From: Xanthostigma xanthostigma
Taxonomy: Eukaryota > Arthropoda > Insecta > Raphidioptera > Raphidiidae
NCBI GenBank assembly: GCA_963575645.1
Contig: OY754470.1
Span: 49,569,201 to 49,633,200 of the forward strand
Length of the DNA: 64,000 nt
Direction: 5' to 3'
Positions 1 to 10,785 of the stretch are shown here, one piece after another (within the stretch, counting starts at the first letter, position 1; every line of letters starts with the position of its first letter). Both the position numbers and the translations under genes were made by a program. Under the pieces are notes generated by a model. The model was not told the origin of the DNA. It did no database searches and was given only the letters and a program-made list of their open reading frames with translations.

Positions 1-115
1 TTTAGCTAGTACTTTGACAGGTAATCGGTCATGGCCTTGAATAAGGAACCTTCTCGATATTTATCTGGAATTGTTGCAGGAAACCACGGAAAACCTCAAC
101 AAAGGAAAAAGTCCC

Positions 116-200
116 AGTCACATCTTCCCCCGCGGGGATTCTAACCCGGTATCTCCCGAATACGAGTCTAGTGTTCTCACCACTACGCCACCCCGCTCGG
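116..200 (-). repeat. tRNA-derived SINE head or tRNA pseudogene
   Basis: Read on the minus strand the segment gives an A-box-like 'tggcgtagtggtgaga' (complement of about 176-191) and a B-box-like 'ggttagaatcc' (complement of 136-146), spaced as in a tRNA, with an anticodon-arm-like region between them. The B box departs from GGTTCGAATCC at one base and no clean cloverleaf closes, so a SINE promoter or tRNA pseudogene is likelier than a working tRNA. The SINE body would run leftwards towards position 1. Confidence 0.5.
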
Positions 201-321
201 TTCGTTTCTTCCGTATTTTCATTAATATTTCCTCAGTTTTGTATATCATCCTGTATATAATAAGTACAGACTGCTTTCTGCCAGTCAGTGCCTTTGTCGT
301 GATGTTTGTACACTCGTTTAA

Positions 322-480
322 TTAGAAATACATGTGGCCTCGATCGATGTGTTCGGCGGGCAGACAGGCGGTCAGAGAAGCGGTCAGGGGGCGGCGGGAG
401 GCGCGACGCGCGCTAGCCGACGGTCGTACAGAGGACGTCGACGTGCACAAACTGACGGGTCGTGACGGCAGACGGATCAA
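322..480. other. CpG-rich block in AT-rich DNA
   Basis: A GC- and CpG-dense stretch (rich in gcgg, cgcg and cgacg words, densest at 350-450) stands out sharply from its surroundings. Open frames of 71 codons (plus strand, from 332) and 65 codons (minus strand, from 519) cross it but are arginine/alanine-rich or arginine/serine-rich with no recognisable domain, as expected of any GC-rich stretch. It could be a promoter with 5' untranslated exon or part of an unrecognised element. Confidence 0.35.
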
Positions 481-547
481 ATACAAGGATGAACAAATTA
501 TATTCTTATATATAAGCACAATCGATGCTCGAAATGTAGAAATGTAA

Positions 548-1693
548 ATTTGAACGACACGTATGTCGGAACTTTTACCTATTTTTTGTTGAACTGCTAT
601 TCTTCTTTATTCATGAATCTTCTGAGGAAGGGAGGAACTTTTGGCACTAAAACACTGAGTATGTAAAAAGAACCGCGAAACACCTAACCACTAACAATTT
701 CTCTAACCATGTAAGAATCTTCTTACATGATATATTATGTTTTTTCGAGTTGCTTTGATCAGTTCAAGGAAAGAAGTTTAAATACTGATTTTTTTTTGGT
801 TTCTTTCCGCAGTATTTGACTTGAATAGAAAATCAAGTTTATATGAAAATCTCACCTTTACAAAAGTAATGTACATATATCCCCGAATTTGGCAAAAATG
901 AATTTAAAAATATTAAATACATAATTTGGATTTTTATTTAACAAAAATTTATTGGCGGCCCTGCAGGGAGTAATTTATGAATCTGATTAGGTCTGAAACT
1001 ATACCGTGGTTCATTTTTTTCCTTAATTATAAATATAATAAACGAGAACTAACAAATAGCTTTTACTAATTTTTCTTTGTTTCGGCTGTGTAACGAAGTA
1101 AAGTAGTTCTATTCAACGAGCTTTGGGCTTTTATAAATTAACTGCTGACCATCTAAATTACGAAATTTATATTAAATTATTTTAATTCAAAGAAAGAATA
1201 TTTCTATTGAACATGATGTTCATTCTAGAATTAAATAGTTTTGCTGATGTAAGAAACGGGTCATAGTGGTGTGAGCAACGGGTTTATGCTGGGGTTCAAA
1301 TAATACAGGAATATATTGTAAGATCTTATTATTCTGTACACAGCCACGCGTTGCAGTGACTTAGTGTGTTTTGCGTGTGTTGCTTTTACGTTAATTGGGC
1401 GCTGTATTCGACAGATGGCGCACCCGTTGCGGTAAAAAATTTAGTATAGCAGGCTGCAGACTTGGAAATACATGTACTTATTGTTTTTACCCGGCTACTT
1501 TTCATGTTAAGGTGCTAGGTAGGCGTGGTCAGATTTTTTTTTAATTAAAATAACTAACCATACAATTTAATTGTAAATCAAATATCTATAATTCATAAAG
1601 AAACTCGTAAAAGATTTTTATTATTTGGAAACGTCATTGTTATATATAAATAATTTACTTTCTTGTTACGGTTGTAACAAATCGAGTTCAGTC
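548..1693. other. No gene seen, AT-rich
   Basis: No open frame of note. A weak tRNA-like sequence lies at 1262-1302 (A-box-like 'atagtggtgtgagc', B-box-like 'ggggttcaaat'), but the two boxes sit too close together for a tRNA; it may be a decayed SINE. Confidence 0.3.
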
Positions 1694-2137
1694 TAAAGGC
1701 AGCTGCACACGAGGCTAGAAACACTGCTAGAAGTTTTGCTGGCCGGTAGGCTGGGTACGAAGCTGGAAATGACGTCACTGCAAGCTCGCCTGCCAACTCA
1801 CAAAAAAGGTTTTAAAATTTGAACAGGGGCTATTTTCCTTGCTAGATCTGCTGCCAGGTACGACCAAGAACCAATCAGGAAGCAGCATCGTGTCACGTAG
1901 GCGACTTGAACAAACGCCCTCAAACCAGCATGACGTCATTCTGCTCAGAGACAGACAACAGACACGTTTTGCTCTGTGTTTATATTTGAACTGTCACTGC
2001 GCGCGCACCAGACGTATCCACAAAACAAGCTTTTAAAGACGTCTCGTGTGAGGCACACAACAGCAATAAAGAAAACCAGCGCTAGAAAACTAGTAGGAAT
2101 CTAGCAGCGTTTTTGGCCTCGTGTGCAGCGGCCTTAA
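1694..2137. mobile_element. Non-autonomous TAA-flanked DNA transposon
   Basis: Ends are imperfect inverted repeats of about 40 bp: left 'aggcagctgcacacgaggc', right complement 'aggccgctgcacacgaggc', continuing through 'aaacrctgctaga'. TAA lies immediately outside each end (1694-1696 and 2135-2137), a three-base duplication typical of PIF/Harbinger elements. The interior has a 65-codon frame (1839-2036) without a recognisable domain. A piggyBac-type TTAA reading is possible because the right flank is TTAA, but the left flank is CTAA. Confidence 0.65.
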
Positions 2138-2561
2138 TGCTATACAAAGTTTATGACACGAGACTTCAGAACGAAACGAGAAAATAATATGAGTTCGTCT
2201 GATGAACACTAGATGTGCCTGCTGTCACTCTGCACCGCAGATTCTAGTTTTAACTTGCAGTCAAATAAAAAAAAATCATACATAGAACGAAATACAGAAA
2301 GTATAAATTAATAAATTCATCTGCACCTGTATTTTTTTTTTTTTTAATGTCTTAATTTAGTTTTAATTTACCTGTCATAATTCGTAGTAGATTAATTCAA
2401 ACTAAAACACGTTTTTTTATTGTGCTGGTTTCCTGCTAATATTCAGGTCTATTCTACTGACGATAACCCCGATGCTTCTCCCGAGGGAAAACCAAAATTT
2501 TGCCCCAAGGAAAAAAAAACTATCAAATGTGCTCTAAAACTTTAAATAGGTACACACTTTT

Positions 2562-3165
2562 GACATTCCAACCCACAAGTAGGGAATGGTACTAGTTTAG
2601 ATCAAGAATCACTTTTCAGAAATTTTACATTATCTTTTCGTTTTAAGGTCTCCCGAATCCAAAAAAACATATTTTTGGAAAAACTCTGTGCGTCTGTTAG
2701 TCGGCTGGTCGATTAGTCTGTGAACACGATACAGGTCAAACGGATGTGCGGATTGAAACCAAATTTTGGGAGGATGAGGTATATGCTATAAAGGTGTCTC
2801 TTATATAATAAGAGTATATGGCGTATTATTCTATTTATTTTTTCAAAAAAGTTTCATTAAACTTGTTTTCTAAACGCTATAGTTCCTGAAATATTTTGAA
2901 AATAATAAAAAATCAGGTGTTCTTTTATTTTGTTGATCTGTCAGAAATAAACTAGTTAAGCATGCTTTGATTATTTTTACATGACATGGAATATATTATG
3001 TAGGAAACCATGGCAACGAATAGCAAATATAATATTGAATACTGGCCATTACCCGCGTCACCTCACGCGATATCAGAAATTTTATTCATTATACTATATC
3101 AAATGTCAACATTTTTGGAGTTGGAATGGTCCCGTCGCCCAATTGACTGGAATTTTTTTCAAAAG
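2562..3165 (+). repeat. Dispersed repeat R1, copy A
   Basis: The segment recurs inverted at about 48914-49752. Shared landmarks are 'cattccaacccacaagtagg', 'aaacggatgtgcggattgaa', 'tacatgacatggaatatatt', 'accatggcaacg' and 'cccgcgtcacctcacgcgat'. The ending 'cccgtcgcccaattgactgg' resembles insect retroposon tails. Two short overlapping frames (from 2981 and 3010) fall in it and look accidental. Confidence 0.7.
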
Positions 3166-3714
3166 ACAGTCTATCCAAAGCTGAACGCGTCCTGTTTTTT
3201 ACTATTTTCCAAAAGAGCACTGTTCTTTTATGTACAAAAATAAAAACTGAGAATATTCCAAAACTTCAAAGTTATGACCTTGAGCTTTTATCTAGTGCAC
3301 ACTTCATATAATATTATGGTTTTATGTGTCTGCGACTCTGTGTCTCTGAATAATATCGGTTAGACTGTATATTCACATGTTTCATTTGACGCTTGCAGAC
3401 TGTGTGGATAAATGAATTACACATAATATATTCGTACATAACATAAATTTTGTACCCTCACTGATGATAAATTTTAAATTACATTAACGAAACTGTGACA
3501 AACGTGTCTAATATATGTACATCTAGTTGGATTAATTTAACTTTCAGATGTACAGAGCTTAAATGGGGGCAAATGTGGAATAAAATAGTAATATCTGTCT
3601 GCATTCTAAAACTGTCAAAACAACATTGTGCAATGTATCAAATATTTGTATTCTAATTTGCTTTACTCAGTGTGGAATGTATTTATTTAAATGGAGCGAC
3701 TAGGAGACGTGTCA
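3166..3714. other. No gene seen, AT-rich
   Basis: Nothing beyond simple AT-rich sequence is recognised between repeats R1 and R2. Confidence 0.3.
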
Positions 3715-4031
3715 CAACTCCTCACCGCACAAAAACTATTTAAAACAGGCCTAATCAGGTCCTTTTAAGGGCGGTATTTAGGAGTTGAAACAGTTTTTGG
3801 GCCTGAAAATACCGAAAAAAATCTCAGTTTCGTTTTAAATTTGAAATTTAACACTTTAGTATAGATTAAAATGTGCTGCTAAAGTTTAAACAAAATCGGG
3901 CCGCAAGACCAGATTTAAAAAAATAATAAAACGCTAGTTTGCGAATATGGATTTTCTTACTGAAGGGTGCAGATGCTGTATTGATAGTAATATTGAAATT
4001 AAGAGAAAAACAATATTTTTTAAGGATTGTA

Positions 4032-4809
4032 TTAAGGAGTCATTCTCATGCGCGGACTTTTTTCCGAAATTATTTTTTTTTGTGTCTATCATGAATTATT
4101 CAAATAAATAAAATTGTCGACCAATTTTTCTCAGACCAATATATTGACAATTTTATTTATTTGAAAAGTTCTATTCAGATGTTAATCAAAGATTTGTATC
4201 ATGAATTATGAAAAAAAAGTTGTACGTTAATTTATACATTCAAATAGGACACGAAAAAATTAAAAAAATATATATTTTTATTTTTTTAACCACTTTTTGT
4301 GAATAAAACCGTCATGGTTAGCTGGCGGGGATGGTTTTCAGTCATAGGACTATCGGAAATAAAAATTTCAAAGAGATTCTGAGTCAGTATGAACGCACCT
4401 AGTAAATTCACTCAGATATGTTGAAAATTTAATATCTTTCTCTTTGAAAAAATCTTCAAAAACAAGTATATTTTACAAAAATAAATTTTTAATGGCTGTT
4501 ATTTTGTAAATTTTTGTTGAAAAAATTCAAATATACTACGGCGAGAGGTACGTCCGTACTGATTAAGAATCTATTTTAATTTTTTGTTTCTGAAAACTAC
4601 CCCCGCCAGCTAACTATGACGCGGCAGGGGCGCTGCGTTTGATTGACAAAAAGTAGTTAAAAAATACAGAACTGTTGAATTTTTTCGTGTACTATTTAAA
4701 TGTATAAATAAATGTAAGCATTTTTTTTCAAATATTCTGATTATCACAAAGGAAATGGTTACTGAAAAAAGTCATTTTTCTCCTGTCCGCGCATAAGAAT
4801 GACCCCTTA
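4032..4809. mobile_element. TTA-flanked inverted-repeat transposon inside R2
   Basis: Terminal inverted repeats of about 21 bp: left 'ggagtcattctcatgcgcgg', right complement 'ggggtcattcttatgcgcgg'. TTA at 4032-4034 and 4807-4809 is the likely target duplication, and removing the insert restores the R2 sequence seen at 8.57 kb. A second long inverted relation exists inside (about 4310-4340 against 4600-4625, around 'taactatgacg'). It is non-coding and best placed near PIF/Harbinger on the duplication alone. Confidence 0.7.
4087..4209 (+). mobile_element. F1 element, minimal 97-bp copy with 13-bp duplication
   Basis: The element (4100-4196) begins 'tcaaataaataaaattgtcg', turns back in an inverted 'gacaattttatttatttga', and ends with the F1 tail '...gttaatcaaagatttg'. 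The 13-bp duplication TATCATGAATTAT lies at 4087-4099 and 4197-4209. The hairpin/GAAAC motif is missing, so this is an internally deleted copy. It sits inside the TTA-flanked transposon. Confidence 0.8.
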
Positions 4810-4925
4810 TGGGGCTAAATTTATTTTGTTCAAAAACAAGCTTAACTTCAAATAGTAAAGCCACACTGCAACTACACTATATTGTCGGCAGAGTTTGGCA
4901 CTGCGACTAAAGTTTTTTTTAATTA

Positions 4926-5883
4926 TTGTTATCCTGACTGAGCTTTCATAGAAAGCAATCAATTCTTTCAACGTCACACATTCCAGATAATTTCAAGGTT
5001 CCAGCAATACTTCCGAGTTTGATCTGCGTAAAAGTTCATACAAAAGAGATACGTACATGTGTCATCCAATAATGTGTAAACAATATATTTAATAACTTCT
5101 ATATTGCGTGGCCCATGAAGTGAGACAGCAAATTACTGTTTTTCTATCTCTTTCTTATTACTTAACCCGTTGTGCGCAAGTGTCGCGTCTGTAGTGAGGC
5201 AATTAGTAAGTGGAATACTAACCACCTCCCTTTCACAGCTTAGATCCATGTACAAACTGACGCGCATCTATTCACGGACATGCGCATGAGACACAGAGTA
5301 TAATAAGTGAGACAGACGTATAAATGTCTGCTCCGTAGTGATTAAGTCTTTCTCCCGATCTTTGCTAGCAATATAGAGGGTATTAAATATATGGTGAGCT
5401 TCGACTGTGTACTGCTGCCATTCAATTTCGGTTGTAGTTTGTGCAAACTGTACATAATTGTGCATGCGTGTGTAACTATGAATACAAATCTAGTGGGTAG
5501 AGGGTGGTACAATATGTCGGTTGATGTGCACCTTTGTTTTATATAATATACAAACATTATCTCGTCACAAACTTGTCTCCATACATAACTATTTGTGACA
5601 CTCACTGTTATATGACGGACGAACACGTTATTAGTGCAACTGTACGTACGTACGTTGTAGAATAATAATATGTCAAAATTTATTACTACAGTGGATCCTC
5701 TTTCTGTTTGTATCCATGTCGATTTTACGGATCTAAGTTCTTTTCTGAGATAAAACTTTTTTTTGACACGGCACAAGGTAAAATCGATTCAAGAGACTGA
5801 AAATGTAACGAACGTGTCGCGTGTAGAACATTAGACTAAGTTAGCGGCGAGGTAAAACAGTCGCCTCGTAACCTAAAGGTTAT
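4926..5883. other. No supported gene; contains the longest open frame
   Basis: A 144-codon frame on the minus strand (5342-5776) is the longest in the window. It shows no recognisable domain, has an irregular tyrosine/threonine/isoleucine-rich composition, and no promoter or splice context. It is most likely accidental. The rest is unremarkable; 5645-5657 carries a short 'tacg' run. Confidence 0.35.
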
Positions 5884-6260
5884 TTGATTAACGTCTGAAT
5901 AGATCTCTTCAAATAAATATAGGTATATATATTAGATATCGTGTCCATCGAGATAATAATAAATAAAAAATCGCAAGATTGTGGACAAATATTAGATTTA
6001 TTAATTGTACGACGTTTCGTCTATAGATTTAGACTTTTTCAAATGTGAAATTTTAAAACAATAATTATTGTTTCGTATTTTCACATTTGTACTTGAAAAA
6101 GTCAAGTTAATAAATCTAATATTTGTCCACAATCCTGCGATTTTTTATTTATAAATATAGGTATATTAACAAAAATATATTTTTATTCAATATTTCAATA
6201 GATGACGTTTCGATCCGGATTTGGAATAATCTAAAAAATATAAAAATTAATTAATATATC
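5884..6260 (-). mobile_element. F1 element, one-armed copy split by an F2 insertion
   Basis: The left end (5886-5920) is the complement of the F1 tail ('tttgattaacgtctgaatag', then 'cttcaaataaa'). After the F2 insertion the F1 arm resumes near 6152 with 'tattaacaaaaatata' and 'gatgacgtttcgatccggat' followed by 'ttgg'. The second arm and the 'cttcttcagaa' part of the motif are lost, so this copy is decayed. Confidence 0.6.
5914..6166 (-). mobile_element. F2 inverted-repeat element with 15-bp duplication
   Basis: The element (5929-6151) begins 'atattagatatcgtgtccat' and ends 'cacaatcctgcgatttttta'. Arms are inverted: 'gattgtggacaaatattaga' on the left, complement on the right. The 15-bp duplication TAAATATAGGTATAT is perfect (5914-5928, 6152-6166). 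The left arm encodes, on the minus strand, the motif 'gaaaaagtcta..tagacgaaacgtcg'; in the right arm the motif's second half is deleted. A better copy lies at 58.0 kb. Confidence 0.8.
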
Positions 6261-6271
6261 TACTTATTTTC

Positions 6272-6610
6272 TAATATATATAAAGCTGAAGTTGTTTGTT
6301 TGTTTGTTTGGTTGAACGCGCTAATCTCAGGCACTACTGGTTCAAATTAAATTTTTTTTGTTGGATAGCCCATTTATCAAGGCAGGCTATAGGCTATATA
6401 ATATTACGCTACGACCAATAGGAGCAGAGCATTAATAAAAAATGTTGCTAATTGTAACTCAAAATTTGTTCATCCGACAAAAACTTTTGAACGGTAACTC
6501 CGATCATCATGAAATTTGGACACAATATTCATCTCGGTAATGTGCGTACTCATGTACCTCCTCCCATTCGTTCTTTTGCACCCGGGCGAAACCGGGGCGG
6601 GACCGTTAGA
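6272..6610 (+). repeat. Dispersed repeat R3, plus copy
   Basis: The repeat starts 'tatataaagctgaagttgtt', continues with a 'gtttgtttgtttg' run and 'cgcgctaatctcaggcacta', and ends 'caccc.gggcgaaaccggggcgggacc'. An inverted copy is at 44232-44483. Heads and tails of this kind are widespread in insect retroposons. A 72-codon minus-strand frame across it is accidental. Confidence 0.65.
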
Positions 6611-6966
6611 CTTTAATATAAAATTCGTGCCGCATCTGTCTTTTCGTTTGCAAAGCTTAGAATAAGATGAAATAAAAGAATTGTACAAACATCAGTGCAT
6701 TTCGGTATATGCAAAATTCTAAGCTAAAGATTGTCAGTAAAAATAAAAAAAATTCAAACAACTTATTGGTTTTTATTCAATGTTGCAAAAAATGATTCTT
6801 CTTTTGTTTTGTGCGATCTTTGTTTTGTAAGGATAATACATAAACTGCAGCTGTAAAATCCTTCACTCGACGCCAAAAAGAACGTTGGACTTGCATACGT
6901 GTAGACAGTGAATTAGTGCTTTTATTCTACATGTAAAAATATTTAATGCTCCATCCCCTTGTAAAT

Positions 6967-7243
6967 AGAACTCAGAGTTCAAATCTTTGATTAACGTCTG
7001 AATAGAACTCTTCAAATAAATAAAATTGTCCACCAATTTTTTTTCAGACCATATATAAAAATATAAATCAAAGTAACAATTAATTTTTACCTATATTGTT
7101 TAGATTTTTCTGAAGAAGATCCAAAGCCGGATCGAACAGTAATCCGTTGTTACTTTGATTTATATTTTTATATATTTTTTGTAAATATATGGTCTGAAAA
7201 AAAAATTGGTCGACAATTTCATTTATTTGAAGAACTCAGAGTT
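6967..7243 (-). mobile_element. F1 element with 13-bp duplication
   Basis: The element (6980-7230) is flanked by perfect AGAACTCAGAGTT copies (6967-6979, 7231-7243). It lies in minus orientation: the tail complement is on the left ('aaatctttgattaacgtctg') and the F1 start at the right edge. The right arm carries 'ctgaagaagatccaaagccg' followed by 'gatcgaacagt', in which GAAAC has become GAACAG. The opposing arm keeps only the outer part, so the foldback is partial. Confidence 0.8.
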
Positions 7244-7310
7244 TTTCAATAAATAAAATTTGGTCGATAATTTTATTTATTGAAAGGCTCTAATCAGACG
7301 TTAATCTAAA
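7244..7310 (+). mobile_element. F1 element, minimal copy
   Basis: The copy 'ttcaataaataaaatttggt' folds back into 'cgataattttatttattgaa' and ends with the F1 tail 'gctctaatcagacgttaatc' plus 'taaag'. It directly abuts the 6980-7230 copy. The duplication is not clear ('agtttt' on both sides). Confidence 0.6.
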
Positions 7311-8139
7311 GTTTTTTGAGTCAAGCACTAATTCGTATTTTCCATTTACTAATTTTAATAATATAATTATTTTGAAAATATAATTGATACTTTTAACTGT
7401 TCCTGGATTAGAACCTTAAAACCGAGGGCTTGTTAAAGAGATGCCATGGGAACACCATTGCTAAACGCTCTTTTTATTTAAATGCATCTGAAAATATAAC
7501 TTTTATCTATTTCATTTTTAGTGGGTAAAAAAATTAAGATCCAAAATGAATGCAGAGTGTCTTTCCGCGTTTCAAATCTAAATAATAATAATTTAAATTG
7601 ACGTTTGCACTATTTATAATAATGTATTTCATATATTGATATATTGACTTTTCTCAAAATGAGGTGCGGGGGTTGCAATGATGCAAAAAACAGTGTCTTA
7701 TTTGTGATTATTTTTTTACAAATTTTATTTGACTTCTGTGTGTCGTAGAACATTCAAAAATATCTTGGAATCAATAATATTAGCGGTATCTAAGTAAAAA
7801 AGTCACAAAGCTTAATAAAACAAAATATATTTTGAGTTTTGTTCAGAAAGCAAATGTTAAAATATCATTCCATTGTTTCAAGGTATGTACGTTCTCTTTG
7901 TAATAGAAACACTGAAAAAATAGAATGTAGGTAAATATGATTTACAATGAAAATCAGCAACCAACAACAAAAAAAGACAAGCTCACAATTCGCCATCACA
8001 GTGTATTGAAATTATTAGTGTATTTGCCATAAGGCACTTACACTATTGGCGTCGGTCGGATGGCGGGACCTAGAGGTCGGACCAAAATTTCTCGACGTTT
8101 CATAGCCTCCTAAGAAGTTTGGCACCATTTTTGGAAATG
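7311..8139. other. No gene seen, AT-rich
   Basis: Nothing recognised. A moderately GC-rich patch at 8046-8110 ('ggcgtcggtcggatggcggg') has no partner elsewhere in the window. Confidence 0.3.
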
Positions 8140-8193
8140 TTTATATATATATGTATATATATATATATTTATATATATATATATATATATATA
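8140..8193. repeat. (TA)n microsatellite
   Basis: A nearly pure TA dinucleotide tract of about 54 bases interrupted by single 'tg' and 'tt' steps. Confidence 0.9.
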
Positions 8194-8254
8194 AGTGTGC
8201 GGGCAATAACTTTCGAAGGAGTTAATTGATTTTAATAAAATTTGGACCACATGT

Positions 8255-8712
8255 TGAAATCCATCACCGCACGAAGCCTATTTAAAATGGGCCTAATCGG
8301 GCCACTTTAAGGGTAGGTTTTAGGGGTTGAAAAATATTTTTGGGCCCAAAAATACCGAAAAATTTCTCCGAATCGTTTCAAAATTGAAAGTTAACCCTTT
8401 AGTAATGATCAAAATGTGCTACCAAAATTTTATTAAAATCGGCCCGACAGGACCGGAATTAAAAATTTTATAAAACGTTAGTTTGTAGATATGGATTTAC
8501 TTAGTGAAGGGTGAATTTAATTTGGTCGATTGATAGTAATATTGAAATTAAGAAAAAAAATATTATTTTAAGGGATGTATTAAGGGGTTAAAATTCTTAT
8601 TTTGTTCAAAAACAAAGAGTTAAGTTCACATAATAAAGCAACACTGCCTGTGTAAGCAAATACACTATATTGTCGGCAGGGTTTCGCACTGCGACCCGAG
8701 TTTTTTTTATTT
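8255..8712 (+). repeat. Dispersed repeat R2, copy 2 (uninterrupted)
   Basis: This is the intact counterpart of 3715-4925, from 'catcaccgcacgaagcctat' to 'cactgcgacccgag'. It supplies the empty site for the 4.03-4.81 kb insertion at about 8576-8592. No coding potential is seen. Confidence 0.8.
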
Positions 8713-8734
8713 TAATTTAAGCACACCTAATCAT

Positions 8735-8840
8735 TGACGTACCTACACCGTTTGAAGCCTGTGGCAAATTTTTCTCAATGCCGAGGGCCCGTGACATTTT
8801 GCCCATCCTGCCACCCTATTGTTACGCCACTGCTCCTAAG
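8735..8840. repeat. Probable repeat fragment
   Basis: The block 'gccgagggcccgtgacattt' ... 'tgttacgccactgctcctaa' is compositionally foreign to its surroundings and resembles fragments scattered in insect genomes, but no second copy is found here. It lies under a 71-codon frame (8734-8949) that is not convincing. Confidence 0.25.
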
Positions 8841-9103
8841 TCAAGTTGGGTTAAAAATTTCTTTTATCCAAGATGAAAAAAAATGTATTGTAAAAACATT
8901 TGTGGGAATTTTATTATTATTAACTATTTCCCTCAGTACTTGCGTTTAGTTGGGACATTGAGTTTTATTATATGATAATACGGTATTTGTACCCAGAATG
9001 CACTGGTAACATAACGGCTGAAACTTTAAACATCGAATATGATATTTCAGCAAAGTTTTTCTTTGCGGTAGACTTATATCTATAACAGACTTGTTTTATG
9101 TTT

Positions 9104-9290
9104 GTATAGATCAGGCCTGGGCGCACAAAAAGAATTTTTGAAAAATAGTAAATAGTGTTTAATAATTTGAAATTGTTGTTTCAAAAAAACTATACTTAAA
9201 ATTAGAAAAAGAAATTGTTTGGCCCACGGTCAAAATTTCATCCGCAATGTAGTCTGACGATCAAAAGATTTGCCCACCCCTGGTATAAAT
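9104..9290. mobile_element. hAT-type miniature element with 8-bp duplication
   Basis: The element (9112-9282) starts 'caggcctgggcgcac' and ends 'gatttgcccacccctg', the usual CAGGNNTGGGCA..TGCCCANNCCTG form of hAT ends. The flanks GTATAGAT and GTATAAAT agree at 7 of 8 positions. The interior is AT-rich and non-coding. Confidence 0.8.
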
Positions 9291-9639
9291 AAATCCGGCT
9301 TCGACATGTTAAATAAATCTTTAAACTTGGACAGATGAAAATATAATTTCCCAAATGTGTGTCATTAAAGAGGAACGTACTTATTTAAACGCAAACCATT
9401 CGTGGGTTTATAAAAAAATTCGAAATCTAATGTTCCGTACCATCAGCCTCTACTTGTGCGTTCTATAAAAGAAAGTTGGCTCTGCATTTAAAAACAAATT
9501 ATGACAATTGATCGCGCTAGAATTTTGTAATCCTGACAATTTTCGTTTGATCTAAACCTAATTCTTAATGTTCACGATTTTTTCTGGTTTTTATGAGCCA
9601 CTTATAGAGGGGACAGCAATTCTCAAACGTTTAGCGTAA

Positions 9640-10016
9640 AAATGTTTCAACTACAAGATGCTTTTAAAAAAGGTTTATTTTTTCATTTTCCAATTCATTC
9701 TCTGAAATTAATTTCCAGAATCTTAATTCAGCTGCTCTATCTCTGCGCTAAGTTTCAAATAAAAGTATTAATAATATTGATAAGTTTAAAGGAACACTTA
9801 AAAGATTTCTTTATAATGGCTGGTTTTTATTCTCAAGATGATTTTTTTAATACTGTGCGATTTTTGTATTCTGACGTTTCCAATAACTGTAACAGGTTCT
9901 TGTTGGAATAAATATATATTATTAATATTATAATCTTTACGTCAAATTTGCTCGTGACGGACGGACAGACAGACACCGAGTGATTCTATAAGTTTCGTTT
10001 GCATGGAACACTAAAA
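9640..10016 (+). repeat. Dispersed repeat R4, copy 1
   Basis: This aligns with 12843-13162 through 'ttccaattcattctctgaaa', 'ctatctctgcgc.aa.tttcaaat' and the tail 'ggacggacagacagacaccg' ending 'ggaacactaaaaa'. This tail is typical of lepidopteran retroposons. An 89-codon frame (9642-9911) spans it but has no recognisable domain and is interrupted relative to copy 2. Confidence 0.65.
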
Positions 10017-10785
10017 AAAGACTTTTATTAGGTACAAATTTTGTGGAGGATATGTAACCCTGAGTAGGATGATTGCCTTCTACGAATACTCAAAACTTTT
10101 CGAGCCCCAACAAAAACAAGGTGTTGCTCAAAAGGCTCAGTTTATAACTTTTGGAAATCAAGTACCAAGTAATATTCACCAGGTTCCTCATGATTGACGT
10201 AATTAATTTCTCCGGAAGGTACAATTTTCTAATTTATCTATCTCTGAATTAATTAAAAGATAATATAAAATCGAATTAAAAATACTTGAAAAGAATATTA
10301 AATTTATAAATGTTTATTTTTTACTCTTAACATAAAAAATAATTTTATTTCCAAAAAAAAAAAATCCCAATCAATATTCCTGGATGTAAATTAAAAGTGC
10401 ACATCTGGAATTAGAGTTAATGAAAACTGAATTAATTAAATGAAGCAAACACATACAATGTATGCAGGATATTTCAGTTAGTTTTTTTCTCGTCATGTTG
10501 GCGGTATAGCGTCGGTTCGGTTGGCATCACTGACACAAGCATAAAGAGAGAACTGAGGTCTTTTGTTATTTAACTCTTGTCATATAATATCTGAAATGTT
10601 CCTCTCTAGTTTGAATGTGACAAGTGCAGACAATGTACGTGTGTGTGTAATGAGCAACAAAGGTGGAGTTTTCTCACGAGCTCATCATCTCTTAGACTGC
10701 CGCGAGCGTCCTACGGACCAGGTGATATCGAGCGATATATTTAGTACGGAAATCGACTACAACCCTTAATTTTTTAAATACACAG
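10017..10785. other. No gene seen
   Basis: AT-rich. A 68-codon plus-strand frame at 10563-10769 lies in a more complex patch (10620-10760) but shows no domain and no splice context. Confidence 0.3.

Larger units (their letters stand above)
3715..4925 (+). repeat. Dispersed repeat R2, copy 1, interrupted
   Basis: This matches 8255-8712 along its length (for example 'attgatagtaatattgaaat' and 'cactatattgtcggcag'). Homology runs 3715-4034, stops, and resumes at 4807, because a TTA-flanked transposon is inserted. The uninterrupted copy at 8.5 kb shows the empty site 'tgtattaaggggttaaaa'. No coding capacity is seen. Confidence 0.8.

Noticed and set aside
5342..5776. 144-codon minus-strand open frame, longest in the window
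   Set aside because: No recognisable domain, odd composition, no splice or promoter context; a frame of this length is expected by chance in 64 kb on six frames.
8140..8193. Possible origin or matrix-attachment signal
   Set aside because: A plain TA microsatellite explains it.
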